A DNA stretch of 64,000 nucleotides from Akkermansia sp. (GTDB lineage: Bacteria > Verrucomicrobiota > Verrucomicrobiia > Verrucomicrobiales > Akkermansiaceae), in the NCBI GenBank assembly GCA_017517805.1, contig JAFWYD010000003.1, positions 19,506-83,505 of the forward strand, given 5' to 3'. The notes under the pieces are model-generated. The model saw only the letters and a program-made list of their open reading frames with translations. It made no database searches and was not told where the DNA came from. Shown in pieces: positions 51,096-61,520 of this stretch (position 1 is the first letter of the stretch; every line of letters begins with the position of its first letter). Position numbers and translations under genes: made by a program.

Positions 51096-54000
51096 TCATT
51101 TCAATGCATTCATGCTATCTATCAGATCCTGATAGCTCGCCACTTTGTGATACCTCACATTTGCGGTGGAGAGGGAGTTGAAGAGTTTTTCTGCGCATTT
51201 AACCTTAGCTTTTTCGATGGTAGATAAATCCATGGAGGACATGGAGCCTTTGGTCTCTGCAATAAAGAAGATATGCTTCACTCCTTCTCGTCTCATGGCT
51301 ATAGCCCAGTCGGGTGCGTAGTTACCCACCGGAGTTGGTATCTGAAAAGAGCGGGGAAGTTTAGCGTACACAATCACGTCGTTTGCTTCATCAAGGTCAC
51401 GGGCAAACTTCTGTTCTCCCTTGCTGTCCCAGAATACGTAATCGGTCACGTGTTTCTCAGCATCATAGGCGCGGTCAAAGTCCATCTTGCCCTTTACGGT
51501 AAAGATGTCGCTGTCGTACTTACCCTCCGTCATATTGTAGTGGATGTGCTCTACAATCATGGTTGATTTCTGCTCTTTGATGATGCGTATCACATTGCGG
51601 ATGAAGTCCTCGGGATTGTTCTTGAACAGGTAGAACTTGCTCTCGTTGATTCCCTGCAAAATCTTCACTACTGAGCGGCGAGTGAGCTTCGCACCTTTAG
51701 CAATATCTCCCACCAAATCATATTTCACAGATGAAGTGCAGACTGTGGTCAATTCTGCATTGCTCGACCGCGTATCGCCGAATTCCTCGACCTTGTTTTC
51801 ATCCTGCAAGCCCTCCACCATTACATAGCGAAGCTGTTTTACCTCCAGCCCGGTATTGATGCATGAAATGACCTTCTCAATCAGTTCGTTGCTGTCGTAG
51901 CTTACTGTGTAAACATACTGGTGGTTGATTTCTTTCCACAAGGCTTGGAACTCGGCCTTATCGAAGTTCGCATTCAGCTTGTTGTCCGGCGTGGTGGTTT
52001 TCACCTCCACCACCATATCATCCAGCGCTTTCGGATCAAAGATAGCGTTTATCAGGTTATTGACGCCCTCTGCTATGGGCTGCAGCTGCTTAGGCAGCGG
52101 AGCAACCGTCCCCTCGGCAACAGCATCGCGATAGGCCGGAGTAATGTTATTGTTGTCGTCAATGTACCCATTATCCTCCAGATAGACAATAATGCGGCTG
52201 GCTTCTTTTTCTGTGACGGTGTGTATTTCTTCACCCAGCTTAATATGCTTTCCGCAGAAATAGGCAACGGTTGCCTTAACGGCACGCTCGCGCAGCACCT
52301 CCCGGGTCTCGCGCTGAAGTTCCTTCGTGAAGTCACCATAGCTTTCATTGGCTATCACGGTTAGCTTGTTTACCTCGTGTACCTCTTCTCCCAGCAGTTC
52401 GGCATCCATGCGAGTACCATGTTTGTCCACACAGATACGCAAGCCGCGCCCTACTTCCTGACGCTTGGCGGTGGTGGAATCACTATGGCGCAGGGTACAT
52501 ATCTGGAACACGTTGGGGTTATCCCAGCCCTCACGCAAAGCAGAGTGCGAGAAAATGAAGCGCGTAGGCTCCTCAAAGCTCAGCAAACGCTCTTTGCTTC
52601 GCAAAATGAGGTCGTAGGCGGATATATCATCCGACAGGCCGGTTTTCTTGTCCACCTTGTCATCTACTGCTCTCTTCGTTTTCTTGTCGATGGAGAAATA
52701 GCCTCGGTGCACCTCCTCGGCAGAGTAACGACGCACATAGTCATTGTACTCCGTATCAAACAGAGTCAATTCGGTACCTATCACGCTGGCATATTCTTCT
52801 TCAAAGATTTGCTGGAATACGCCCTTTACCTCCTCTCCGTTCTCATCGTAGCTTTTGTATTTGGCTACTTCATCAATGAAGAACAGAGACAGGCATTTAA
52901 TGCCGCGCTTATACAGTTCCCGCTCCTTGGCAATATGCGCCATAATAGTCTCACGAATCTGCACGCGCTGCATATTCAGTTCGTTGGTATCGCCTATGAC
53001 CTCGCCGTAGCGAATTGTTACGCCATTGAGGAAGGTAACGGCTCCGCTCGCATGCACTTCGGAAACTACATAGCCCTCGTATTGAGCCAAGCCGGATTCA
53101 TCCAGCAAGCTATCGCCCACACCGAATGTCTTAATCTTGCGTACGATGGAGCCGGATGCCGTTTTGAGCTCGATTTCAATGCGTGCCATGGGTGGCTTCT
53201 TGGGCGAAAGCTCTATCTTATCCAGATACAGGTAGCTGCTGGTACCACGCAGGTTCTTCACCTCAAAACCTTTCACATGGATGCGCTTTACCAGTCGCTG
53301 GCGGTAGGCATCCAGCGCATCGAGCGCGTAGATGGTATCATGCTTGGTCTTGTGAGTGGCCGAGTAATTGAGCACAAACAAGGGCTTAAAGCGACTGATA
53401 CCGGCTTGCGTAGCCGCACCCTCCATCTTCTGGGGCTCATCCATGATGATGATGGGGTGGTTAGCGGCAATCACGTCAATCGGACGTCGGCTGCCGAACT
53501 CATCGCGCTTGTCGTAAATGATGCGGCTCTCCTTGCTCCGTCCGCCCTCTTTCAGAGAGGCTGCAAAGGCCTGCGTGTTGATAATCATGACATTCAGTCC
53601 GGCATCAGCAGAAAAGTTATCGAGCTGTTGCAGGTTGCTGCTGTCGTAGATGAACCAGCGGGCTTTTTTGCCATAGTGCTCCATGAAATGCTCTTCCAGC
53701 ATTTTGAAGCTCTTGGCCACGCCCTCACGGATGGCGATACTGGGTACCACGATGATGTACTTGCTCCACCCGTACTGCTTGTTGAGCTCAAACATGGTCT
53801 TGATGTAGACATAGGTCTTGCCCGTACCTGTCTCCATCTCAATGTCGAGATTCACCGCGCCCATTCCTTTGCTCAGGGCTGTGGAGGGGGTGATGTCGTA
53901 GAGCTTCTGGACGGCATTGATGTTTTTGAGCAGCGTGGCCTTGTCTAATTCAATACGGTGGTTGCGGTAACCGGAAAAATCCAACAAATCCTGTTCATGC

Positions 54001-54131
54001 GCCCCTTTTTTTTCTTGTCCGAGGTCTCGCCGATATTCGGTTATCCGGTGCGAGGGTTGCCCGGCAAACACCGCCACCGTATTGTCTACGGCATCGCTCT
54101 GGTATTGCTGAATCTTAAACTTGAATTTCAT
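51096..54131 (-). CDS. Type III restriction enzyme, restriction (Res) subunit
   Basis: A 1011-residue DEAD/DEAH-type translocase with nuclease. Walker A METGTGKTY near residues 99-107, DEPQ box in IIMDEPQKMEG (near 230), motif NYSATHKTK, C-terminal helicase lobe with FSHSALREGWDNPNVF, and a terminal PD-(D/E)xK nuclease (PDWAIAMRR...FFIAETKG, near 937-962). It cuts unmodified DNA together with the Mod subunit encoded 12 bp upstream (start at 56081). Length is standard. Last gene in an operon with helicase-DUF4391-mod-res order. Confidence 0.9.
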   Translation of the reverse strand: MKFKFKIQQYQSDAVDNTVAVFAGQPSHRITEYRRDLGQEKKGAHEQDLLDFSGYRNHRIELDKATLLKNINAVQKLYDITPSTALSKGMGAVNLDIEMETGTGKTYVYIKTMFELNKQYGWSKYIIVVPSIAIREGVAKSFKMLEEHFMEHYGKKARWFIYDSSNLQQLDNFSADAGLNVMIINTQAFAASLKEGGRSKESRIIYDKRDEFGSRRPIDVIAANHPIIIMDEPQKMEGAATQAGISRFKPLFVLNYSATHKTKHDTIYALDALDAYRQRLVKRIHVKGFEVKNLRGTSSYLYLDKIELSPKKPPMARIEIELKTASGSIVRKIKTFGVGDSLLDESGLAQYEGYVVSEVHASGAVTFLNGVTIRYGEVIGDTNELNMQRVQIRETIMAHIAKERELYKRGIKCLSLFFIDEVAKYKSYDENGEEVKGVFQQIFEEEYASVIGTELTLFDTEYNDYVRRYSAEEVHRGYFSIDKKTKRAVDDKVDKKTGLSDDISAYDLILRSKERLLSFEEPTRFIFSHSALREGWDNPNVFQICTLRHSDSTTAKRQEVGRGLRICVDKHGTRMDAELLGEEVHEVNKLTVIANESYGDFTKELQRETREVLRERAVKATVAYFCGKHIKLGEEIHTVTEKEASRIIVYLEDNGYIDDNNNITPAYRDAVAEGTVAPLPKQLQPIAEGVNNLINAIFDPKALDDMVVEVKTTTPDNKLNANFDKAEFQALWKEINHQYVYTVSYDSNELIEKVISCINTGLEVKQLRYVMVEGLQDENKVEEFGDTRSSNAELTTVCTSSVKYDLVGDIAKGAKLTRRSVVKILQGINESKFYLFKNNPEDFIRNVIRIIKEQKSTMIVEHIHYNMTEGKYDSDIFTVKGKMDFDRAYDAEKHVTDYVFWDSKGEQKFARDLDEANDVIVYAKLPRSFQIPTPVGNYAPDWAIAMRREGVKHIFFIAETKGSMSSMDLSTIEKAKVKCAEKLFNSLSTANVRYHKVASYQDLIDSMNALK

Positions 54132-54143
54132 AACACGCAGCGC

Positions 54144-56081
54144 TTAGAGGACTCGGCAATTGGTGTCAGGGGAATAGTGCTTGAAAATCTGCTCGAAATT
54201 GTCAATCACGTTGTCGTTAGCCGCAGAAGAATCGCGCATGACGAAATAGACTGGTTGCAGCTTGGCGATTTCTTTGATAGTGCTCTCGTTGATTTCGTTG
54301 TCAAAGCAAGCAACAAGATAATTTTCATCCACAAAATGCACCGTCTTACCGGCTATCTGTTTGGCTTGAATCTTGGCAGACAGTTCAACGCCCAAATCAA
54401 GCATCACTTGGAACAGCAAATCTTCATTGCTGCGGTCTGGTTTCACGTTCTCGTCAAAGAGGGTTTTCTGCGCCGAATCCTGCGGGGTGTAATAGACATC
54501 AGCCATGTTGGAGCTATCCAGCTTCAGTACACGGAAGCCAATGTCGAGATTTTGTCCGGCCAATCCAGCTTCTTCCTTGACCTTCTTTCCTGCTCGGCGA
54601 ATGCGTTCCTTGCCAATTTCACAGATGTTCTTGTAACCAGCCTTGAAGGCTTCGCTCTTCTCGTCTGTCTTTTCAGGCAATTGAACCATAATGAACTTGC
54701 GATTGCCCTCTTCCTCTGCATTTGCTTGAATAACTGCTTGCGCAGTTGTGCTAGATCCAGAAAAGAAATCGAGAACTATAGCATTCTCATTTGGCTGTGT
54801 TGCGTAAATTATTAAGTCAGAGATCAATGTGGATGATTTTGGGTTATTAAAATCAACTTTCCCCATTAAACTGCGATATTCTTTTGTGGCAACATCGGTG
54901 GAGTAGGCGGCGCCTGAAAGAACCGATTTTGGTCGTACCCTTCGAGCCCCTTCTTCACTTTCCAAATAATCCTTTTGATAAATATTGTATTTATTGCCAA
55001 CCTTTCTACCGTATAGCACGTTGAGGTCTTTAGCTGCTTTATCTTTTCCCCACCTCCATCGCCCATCTTCACCATCTGATATGACAGGCAACGCAATTTG
55101 GGTATATTTACTGTTTTGCTCAAGAGAAACCTCCCCTGTTTGCACATCAACGTAAAATGGATAGTACATATTTGGGCGGTCTTTTCTTGTGTCGGGACCT
55201 CCGCGTTTGCGAAGTTCTAATAATCTATACGCTCCTCTTTCATCTTTTTCGCAATAATCAGACAAGACTTTATTATCTAACTCTAGGCCATGCTCCTCAA
55301 ATGCTTGTGATTTTACATACATGAGTAATCTTTCATTTGCTCGAGCTATGTATTTCTTGTCATTTCTGCCTTTAAGATTATTGACGACACATAAATCAGC
55401 CACATAGTTACATTCTCCAAAGATTTCGTTACACGCTTTTCTTAAATTATCCAATTCTCCATCATCAATGCTTATGAAGATAACGCCCTCGTTTGATAAT
55501 AAATCTCTCGCTATTTTAAGACGAGGATAAATCATGTTTAACCAGTCCGTATGAAAACGTCCGTTTGACTCCCCGTTTTCTTTTGGGTTAAACTGTAAGT
55601 TCCCTTCATCATCATAAACTTTGCATGATTTAGAAAACTCTTCATAGCTTCCCACGAAATTATCATTATAAACAAAATCATGCCCTGTATTGTAGGGAGG
55701 GTCGATATAAATCATCTTCACCTTACCGAGGTAAGTCTCGCGCAGTACTTTCAGCACATCCAGATTATCGCCCTCAATATAGAGATTCTGGGTATTATCA
55801 AAATCCACGCTTTCCTCACGGCAGGGGCGCAGCGTCATCGTGGTGGGAGTATTAGCCAGTCGAACGGCAGCACGCTTATCCGGCCAAGTAAACTGATAGC
55901 GTTCCTCGCCCTCTGCAATAATATCATTGCTCAGTTCGGCTTGCAGCTTCTCGAAATCAATGGCAAGCTCCGGTTTTCCGTCCTTGTCCAATCGTTCTGT
56001 GACACAGTTTGGGAAGAGATGGGCAATTTTCTCGACATTGGAGCCAATCACATCGAGGCTTTGCATGTTAAGCTTTTTCAT
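54144..56081 (-). CDS. Type III DNA adenine methyltransferase (Mod) subunit
   Basis: A 645-residue beta-class N6-adenine methyltransferase that provides target recognition for the restriction system. Motif IV DPPYNTG at 127-133; motif I is near the C-terminal third (VLDFFSGSSTTAQAVIQAN), the circular order of beta-class enzymes. Between them lies the target-recognition region (about residues 150-460). This middle, nt about 54720-55680, is markedly more AT-rich than the ends and looks exchanged by recombination. The gene overlaps DUF4391 by 4 bp (56078-56081). Specificity cannot be read from sequence. Confidence 0.92.
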   Translation of the reverse strand: MKKLNMQSLDVIGSNVEKIAHLFPNCVTERLDKDGKPELAIDFEKLQAELSNDIIAEGEERYQFTWPDKRAAVRLANTPTTMTLRPCREESVDFDNTQNLYIEGDNLDVLKVLRETYLGKVKMIYIDPPYNTGHDFVYNDNFVGSYEEFSKSCKVYDDEGNLQFNPKENGESNGRFHTDWLNMIYPRLKIARDLLSNEGVIFISIDDGELDNLRKACNEIFGECNYVADLCVVNNLKGRNDKKYIARANERLLMYVKSQAFEEHGLELDNKVLSDYCEKDERGAYRLLELRKRGGPDTRKDRPNMYYPFYVDVQTGEVSLEQNSKYTQIALPVISDGEDGRWRWGKDKAAKDLNVLYGRKVGNKYNIYQKDYLESEEGARRVRPKSVLSGAAYSTDVATKEYRSLMGKVDFNNPKSSTLISDLIIYATQPNENAIVLDFFSGSSTTAQAVIQANAEEEGNRKFIMVQLPEKTDEKSEAFKAGYKNICEIGKERIRRAGKKVKEEAGLAGQNLDIGFRVLKLDSSNMADVYYTPQDSAQKTLFDENVKPDRSNEDLLFQVMLDLGVELSAKIQAKQIAGKTVHFVDENYLVACFDNEINESTIKEIAKLQPVYFVMRDSSAANDNVIDNFEQIFKHYSPDTNCRVL

Positions 56082-56680
56082 GGTATCTGAGATTTAAGGG
56101 TTGAAATTTGTTGAAAGAGGTCGCGTTTACGCCGAGGCTGCTTTTCGTTAGCCATCTTTTTCTGAAGAGTGGCAATCTGAGAGAGAATTTTGTCACGTTT
56201 ATCATTGGCTGCAATCTGTTCAACGAGAGTCTTGTCATTGTCTACCTCAATCTGCCCGATGCTTTTGACGATATTGTCCCACACGGAATCGAGATTGAGC
56301 CCGGAAATAGGAATCGAGACGTCCTGCATAGCCTGCCAGCCGGAGGAAATGAGCTTGGTATGGAATATAGCGAGCTGCGCTTCCTCCTCGTAATGCAGGA
56401 CAAACACCAGCTTTTGCGGAATGAGTTTGGTAAGCAGAGCGATGTTCCTGCTATCGTACTCTTTATGCTTTAATTGCACATGCAGCACATAGAACTCTTG
56501 AACCAGCTCACCCGGACCAAGCGCCGGAATGGTAGAAGAAGAAACACAGCCCACGATATCGAGGCGGGCAATATCCGCATCAAAGCAATCTCGCTGTGCA
56601 GCGTTCAGATTGAACTTAGCGTAGATGGCTTTTTTGGGAAGCTGTTTTTTCACTTCACAGGCTGGTGGCAGACCGTACAT
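56078..56680 (-). CDS. DUF4391 domain protein
   Basis: A 200-residue protein typical of DUF4391, a family found almost only between helicase and methyltransferase genes of type III-like loci. The first 150 residues contain a mixed alpha/beta fold (FYVLHVQLKHKEYDSRNIALLTKLIPQKLVFVLHYEEEAQLAIF), the last 40 are a charged coiled coil. It is placed 2 bp after the helicase gene and overlaps mod by 4 bp, so it is part of the same translational unit. Role unknown; perhaps a subunit or specificity regulator. Confidence 0.85.
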   Translation of the reverse strand: MYGLPPACEVKKQLPKKAIYAKFNLNAAQRDCFDADIARLDIVGCVSSSTIPALGPGELVQEFYVLHVQLKHKEYDSRNIALLTKLIPQKLVFVLHYEEEAQLAIFHTKLISSGWQAMQDVSIPISGLNLDSVWDNIVKSIGQIEVDNDKTLVEQIAANDKRDKILSQIATLQKKMANEKQPRRKRDLFQQISTLKSQIP

Positions 56681-56682
56681 GC

Positions 56683-59600
56683 TTACTTAATAACCAGGAA
56701 AGAAATGAGTTCAAAATCATCCAGACCGCGAATTTCCTGCGAGAAAAGCGAGCCCTGCACACCACTCAGGAAGGAATCGATATCACTCTCTGATTTGACG
56801 TGGATAATGGAGGAAATAGCTTCGCCCAGCAGAGCTGAGTATTTCTTCATGTTTTTGCCATCGCGAGTCAGGTGGTTAAACTCCCGGCAGATATCCGCAT
56901 TCGGAGCATCCTTGCCCTTGCACAGGTAACGCATGCGGTCGAGCAGCTCCTTAGGCGCGAGATGGTTCACAATGACCTCATTATCCTCCGAGATATAGAC
57001 CATGTAGAATGGGTGCAGCCGGTTTTTGTGGTCGATGTTGACCGAGTTGTTGCGGTTCTTGAGCACGAAAACGCACCCGGCTGGGCTATCCTCCCGCGTC
57101 GGAACAACGGCATGCAGACCGAACGGAGTGTGTTCGATATCGGGATGCTTCTTCATGTAGGCAAGCAAATCGAGTCTGAACTCATTTAAGCCCAAATCCA
57201 TAATGCTGACCCCGGTATTCATCTCCTCGATATCCACCACCTCGCTCTGCAGGCGTTCCAGCTGAGCGCGGCGGTATTCTAAATCTCCTTTCTCTTCGGG
57301 GGAAATGGGGTTGTCATCCCCGGTACTGGTCAGCACCGAGACTTTCATGCGTGCTTCTACGCGCCCTTTGAGGTCGATGTATTCATCCAGCGTTACGTTA
57401 GGCCAATAGTTCACCAGCTGGATAACCTTGTTGCGGCTGCCAATACGGTCGATACGCCCGAAGCGCTGAATGATACGCACCGGATTCCAATGAATATCGT
57501 AGTTGATGAGATAATCACAGTCCTGCAGGTTCTGGCCTTCGCTGATGCAATCCGTGGCAATCAGAACATCTATTTCTTCATTGATATGAGGATAGATGGC
57601 AGCCTTATTTTTGGAGATGGGAGAGAACAGTGTGAGCAGTTTGTTAAAGTCCAGTTTCTCCCTTTTGGGTAGCTGTAAGGTGCTGCGAGATTCAATATCG
57701 CCTGATACCAGAGCTGTATTTAAGCCATGCTTGTCTGCGCCAGACAGTCGTAAAGGTATTCCGCAGTATCGCTGAAAGCGGTGAAAATGATGACTTTTTT
57801 GTTTCCTTCGTTGATGGGATGAGCAAACTTATGCCTCAGGTCGGAAATCAGCTGTTGCAGTTTGCAGTCGTGCTCGGGCGTGATATCCTCCAGCATCCGC
57901 AACAGGAGTCTGAGGTTTTTCAAATCGTCTTCGAGATACCGACGCCAAGAGATATAATCAATATCCTGCAGGGAAATCTTCTTTTTCTTGCTCCCGATAT
58001 ATACGTTTGCCTCGCCATCATCGTCATCACAATCAAAAGTGAAGTCGGCAGCTTCAAGATGACTGCATACACCCTGTTCCAGTTCCTCGATTTTCTGCAG
58101 TGTAGATGCAATCTGTTCTTCAATGCGTTTCAAGGTCAGACGGAACGAGTTGACAGAACTCTCCAGACGCTTCAGAAGGTTAATGCTCATCAACCTGCGG
58201 ATGCCTTTTTCACGTCCCTCTGCGCTGAGTCCGACAAAACGCTCATCTTCTATATTTGCTCCGAGGTATTTGGCAGCTCGGCTCGGCAGCAGGAAAACAG
58301 ATGGCGTGTATATCGCCAGATTCAGGTTGTTTAGGATGGTATATATTTCATTGTAATTGATGGCTTTACCAAGGTCTGTCAGCTCCGGCTGGCGGGGAAT
58401 GGGGGCTAAGCGGGTCGGAAACTTGCCGATGTCAGCAGTATCATAATATTGCTCAATATGCTTGCGGCTGCGGGCAATGGTCACACTATCAAGCATCTCG
58501 AAGAAGTCGAAGCTCAGGCGATTCAGCAGTTCTTTAGTTGTGCGCTCTTCTGCCGGGAGCTTCGCCCAGATGTTATACTCCTTCTGAGCCTGACGGAAGA
58601 TATCATCAATGCTGGCAGATGTATTGAGAAGCTGGTCAATCTTATTACTTTCTCCCTCGTAGGCCAGCTGCAGCTGATTCTTCAAGTCGTTGAATCGGTT
58701 GTTGACAGGAGTGGCGGAGAGCATCAGCACTTTGGTTTTTACGCCCGCACGGATGACTTTGTTCAGCAGCTGCAGGTAGCGGTTCTCTCGTGGATCCTCG
58801 TCTTCGTCATCACCGGCGGAAACTCTCCCGCCGTTGCGGAAGTTGTGGCTTTCATCGATAACGACAAGGTCGTAGTTGCTCCAATTGATGTGAGCCAGGC
58901 TCATGCCGTTTGTGGTTCCTCCATTGCGAGATAGATCGCTGTGGAAGAGTATGTCGTAACGGAGCCTGTCTTTGGCGATGGGATTATTCAGGTAGTTGCT
59001 CTTGTAGGTGAGCCAGTTGTCATTGAGCTTCTTGGGACATAAAACCAAGACCGACTTGTTGCGATTTTCGTAGTACTTGATGACAGATAAAGCGGTAAAT
59101 GTCTTACCGAGGCCTACGCTGTCTGCCAGAATGCAGCCGTTGTATTTCTCCAGCTTATTGATAATGGCAAGGCAGGCATCCTTCTGGAAATTATACAGCT
59201 TGTTCCATACATGGCTCTCTTTGAATCCCGTGGCTTCATTGGGCAATTCGTCTTCCGTCAAGTCATCGAGAAATTCGCGGAAGATATTGTAAAGTGTGAC
59301 AAAGTAGAGGAAATCCGGGGCGTTTTCCTTGTAGGCGTTCGTGATGTTGTCTAAAACCTTGTCGGTTACCACCTGCATTCTGGCGCCGTCGTTCCACAGC
59401 TCATCAAACAAGGTCAGATACTGCTGAGAAAAGGGAGCTGATGTCTTGGTAATCATCGTATAGGCATTGTCGCCCCGTTCGCAGCCCAGTTCCACGGTGG
59501 TAAATCCCGTAATGGGAGCGTATGCCTTGTCTTCAACTGTGGCAAAGCCCATCATGCTTGCTGCTGTGCGATTGGATTTAAAACAGGCTTTCTGGCGAAT

Positions 59601-59936
59601 CCATTCTGCACATTCTCTCGCAATGGCTTTCAATGACAGTTCATTTCTGAGTTTGATTTCAAACTCGGAGCCATAAAGACTGCGTTCCCGGTGCAGCCGT
59701 GGAATATAGAATTCTCTCTGCTGCTTGTTTGCCTTCTCGGTAACGAAAGTGGGAGAGGTAAAGATAAAGCGCAGCTCGTTGATGTCTTTTAACTGGTTTT
59801 TGAGTTCCTCGAATGCATAAATGGAGAAACAAGATGCGGCAATGGATACTTTGCTGCCTTTCCTCAGCTCTGCGACCAAGTCGTTTTTTAAGGTCTTGCT
59901 TTTGTTATCAATAAGCTCCATACCAGCAGTTTCCAT
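56683..59936 (-). pseudogene. PLD-like/SNF2-type helicase broken by a one-base deletion
   Basis: Two frames cover one helicase of about 1085 residues. From 59936 the first frame gives a PLD-like N-terminal region, Walker A ADSVGLGKTF (about residue 270), DESHNF box, motif MLSATPVNN, and runs to [11 protein letters not shown] before ending at TAA 57720-57722. The next motif, LNTALVSGD and [12 protein letters not shown] with VI ([11 protein letters not shown]), continues in another frame down to 56683. The join fits an original [16 protein letters not shown], with one base lost near 57740. No slippery run is present, so programmed frameshifting is unlikely. Either a genuine loss-of-function or a sequencing error. 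If real, the operon has lost its helicase but kept res and mod intact. Confidence 0.8.
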
Positions 59937-60162
59937 AGAGAGGTGTTGTATTCTGCCGGATTGTATCAGCTTTCAGTATGCTTATATATTTCCAATTTAG
60001 TTTATAATCAATGCATTAGGTTGTTTTGACGAAAAGAGGAACCCGATTCAAAAATTTTCTCGCCTATATCATGAAGACAATATATCATTTCAAATACGCA
60101 CATTAACAGTCTGCGATAACCTTTTTAGTATTGATAAGCATACTGAATGATTAACTACAACT
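59937..60162. other. AT-rich divergent intergenic region
   Basis: 226 bp between the defence operon and the tyrosine recombinase, AT-rich. Several -10-like stretches exist (GATACAAT on the minus strand; TTGATA...TTAACT on the plus strand with a short spacer), none convincing. Confidence 0.4.
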
Positions 60163-61152
60163 ATGAATACGAGAATAACAAAGGAATTGATGAAGTCGCT
60201 GCCGCTGGGCGGCGTGGATGCTGCGAGGCTGGTGCTGGAGTGTGTGGAGGGCTTGGGTGACAGGGTAGAGGGACTGGGGCGAGTGGAGCTTATGGAGCTG
60301 GTGCGGAGGGTGATGCGGGCGGGGATGGCGGCGCTGGAGCAGCAGGAGCAGACGGTGCCTTTTGAGCAGGCTGCATGGGAGAGTGTGGCGGCGCGGGCAG
60401 GGCGGCGGCCTACGACAACGCGGGATTTGCGGCATTATGTGCGGCGGATGCTGCGGGTGGAGGGCGTGGCGCAGTTGCCGCTGCGGGCGATGACGGTGGG
60501 ACAGTGCCGGGATTTGCTGCACAAGGCGTTCGGGCACAGCGCACACAGCTTCCGCAAGGGCAGGGCGACTCTGCACAGCATTTTTGCGTACGGAATGCGG
60601 CGGGAGTGGTGTGATGCGAATCCCGTGGCGCGGATTGATGTGCCGCCTGCGGAGGAAAAGGTGATTGAGCCTCTTTCTAATGAAGAGGTGGCACGGTTGA
60701 ATGAGGTGGCGCAGGGACGGCGGTTCCGCGATATGCGGTTTTCTCTCAGCTTGTTGTTGTACAGTGGTGTACGCCCGGCCGAGGTGGCCCGCATTGCTCC
60801 TGATGATGTGTGCTGGGAGGAGCGCCAGGTCATTATCCGCCCGCAGAAGAGTAAGACAGGCGGCGGACGTGTGGTTCCGCTGCGTGCGTTGCCTGGCATG
60901 CGACGGCAGGATTGCCACGTGCCGCGCAACTGGCAGAACCGCTGGCATGCACTCCGTCGTGCGGCTGGGTTTTCCCGCTGGGTACCGGATGTGTGCCGCC
61001 ACACCTTTGCGAGTTACCACGCCGCCCATTTCCGCAATCTGTCTGAGCTGCAGCTGGAAATGGGGCATAGAGATTTATCTCTTCTCCGCACCCGCTACAT
61101 GATGCCCACCTCCCGCCGCGCCGCCGCCCGCTTCTGGCGCATGCTGAAATGA
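60163..61152 (+). CDS. Tyrosine recombinase / integrase
   Basis: A 329-residue tyrosine recombinase. N-terminal core-binding domain (residues about 30-160), then the catalytic domain: Arg in YSGVRPAEV near residue 203, Lys in KTGGGRVVPL, the second catalytic block CRHTFASYH near 279 (first His of the HxxR motif is replaced by Asp), GHRDLSLL and the nucleophilic Tyr in RTRYMM near 311. It ends RMLK. The recombinase is next to the defence operon, as often seen for islands or phase-variable loci. A degenerate copy of its 3' end occurs at 63147-63193, and five repeat units follow it, suggesting a local history of duplication. Confidence 0.85.
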   Translation: MNTRITKELMKSLPLGGVDAARLVLECVEGLGDRVEGLGRVELMELVRRVMRAGMAALEQQEQTVPFEQAAWESVAARAGRRPTTTRDLRHYVRRMLRVEGVAQLPLRAMTVGQCRDLLHKAFGHSAHSFRKGRATLHSIFAYGMRREWCDANPVARIDVPPAEEKVIEPLSNEEVARLNEVAQGRRFRDMRFSLSLLLYSGVRPAEVARIAPDDVCWEERQVIIRPQKSKTGGGRVVPLRALPGMRRQDCHVPRNWQNRWHALRRAAGFSRWVPDVCRHTFASYHAAHFRNLSELQLEMGHRDLSLLRTRYMMPTSRRAAARFWRMLK

Positions 61153-61194
61153 GTCTGCAATGCTCCCCCAACGAAGCAACCGAGCCCTGAATGT

Positions 61195-61385
61195 GTGGAC
61201 GAGACGAAGTCGACCGTCCACCCCAAGCGGACGAGCCCCCGGCAACCGTCCGCCAGCGTGCACAGCGAGGGCTCCCCGCGCGCACTAAACAACCCACCAC
61301 CTCTACTTATTGCCCATTTTTATATTACCCTCTCCCTCCTATTGCCCAACCTTTTCTCTTCAATAATCAGGAAAAGTTAAATAAT
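61195..61385. repeat. Recombinase-associated repeat unit 1
   Basis: Begins with hairpin GTGGACG-n13-CGTCCAC (61195-61221), then GCGGACG-n13-CGTCCGC (61227-61253), then TTATTGCCCAT/CTATTGCCCAA and a terminal ATAATCAGGAAAAGTTAAATAA. 43 bp after the recombinase stop. Confidence 0.7.
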
Positions 61386-61460
61386 AGACCTGTGCGGGTG
61401 GTGGTCGTGATGTAATGTTCTTGTATGTTTGCATGATTTTATGTTCCTTGGCTTTACTGC

Positions 61461-61489
61461 ATGGGGTGGTTGTGATAGACTGGCTGAGG
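61461..61489 (+). promoter_or_regulatory. Putative promoter of the RhuM gene
   Basis: A TTTACT hexamer, 17-bp spacer, TAGACT. The start point would be about 25-30 nt before the ATG at 61521, so this is not leaderless. Confidence 0.45.
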
Positions 61490-61520
61490 TAATTCCCGAC
61501 AGGGGGTGCTTTTTTAATTC

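Noticed and set aside
57720..57760. Programmed ribosomal frameshift in the helicase gene
   Set aside because: No slippery heptamer or downstream pseudoknot-like structure is seen at the join; a one-base loss explains it.
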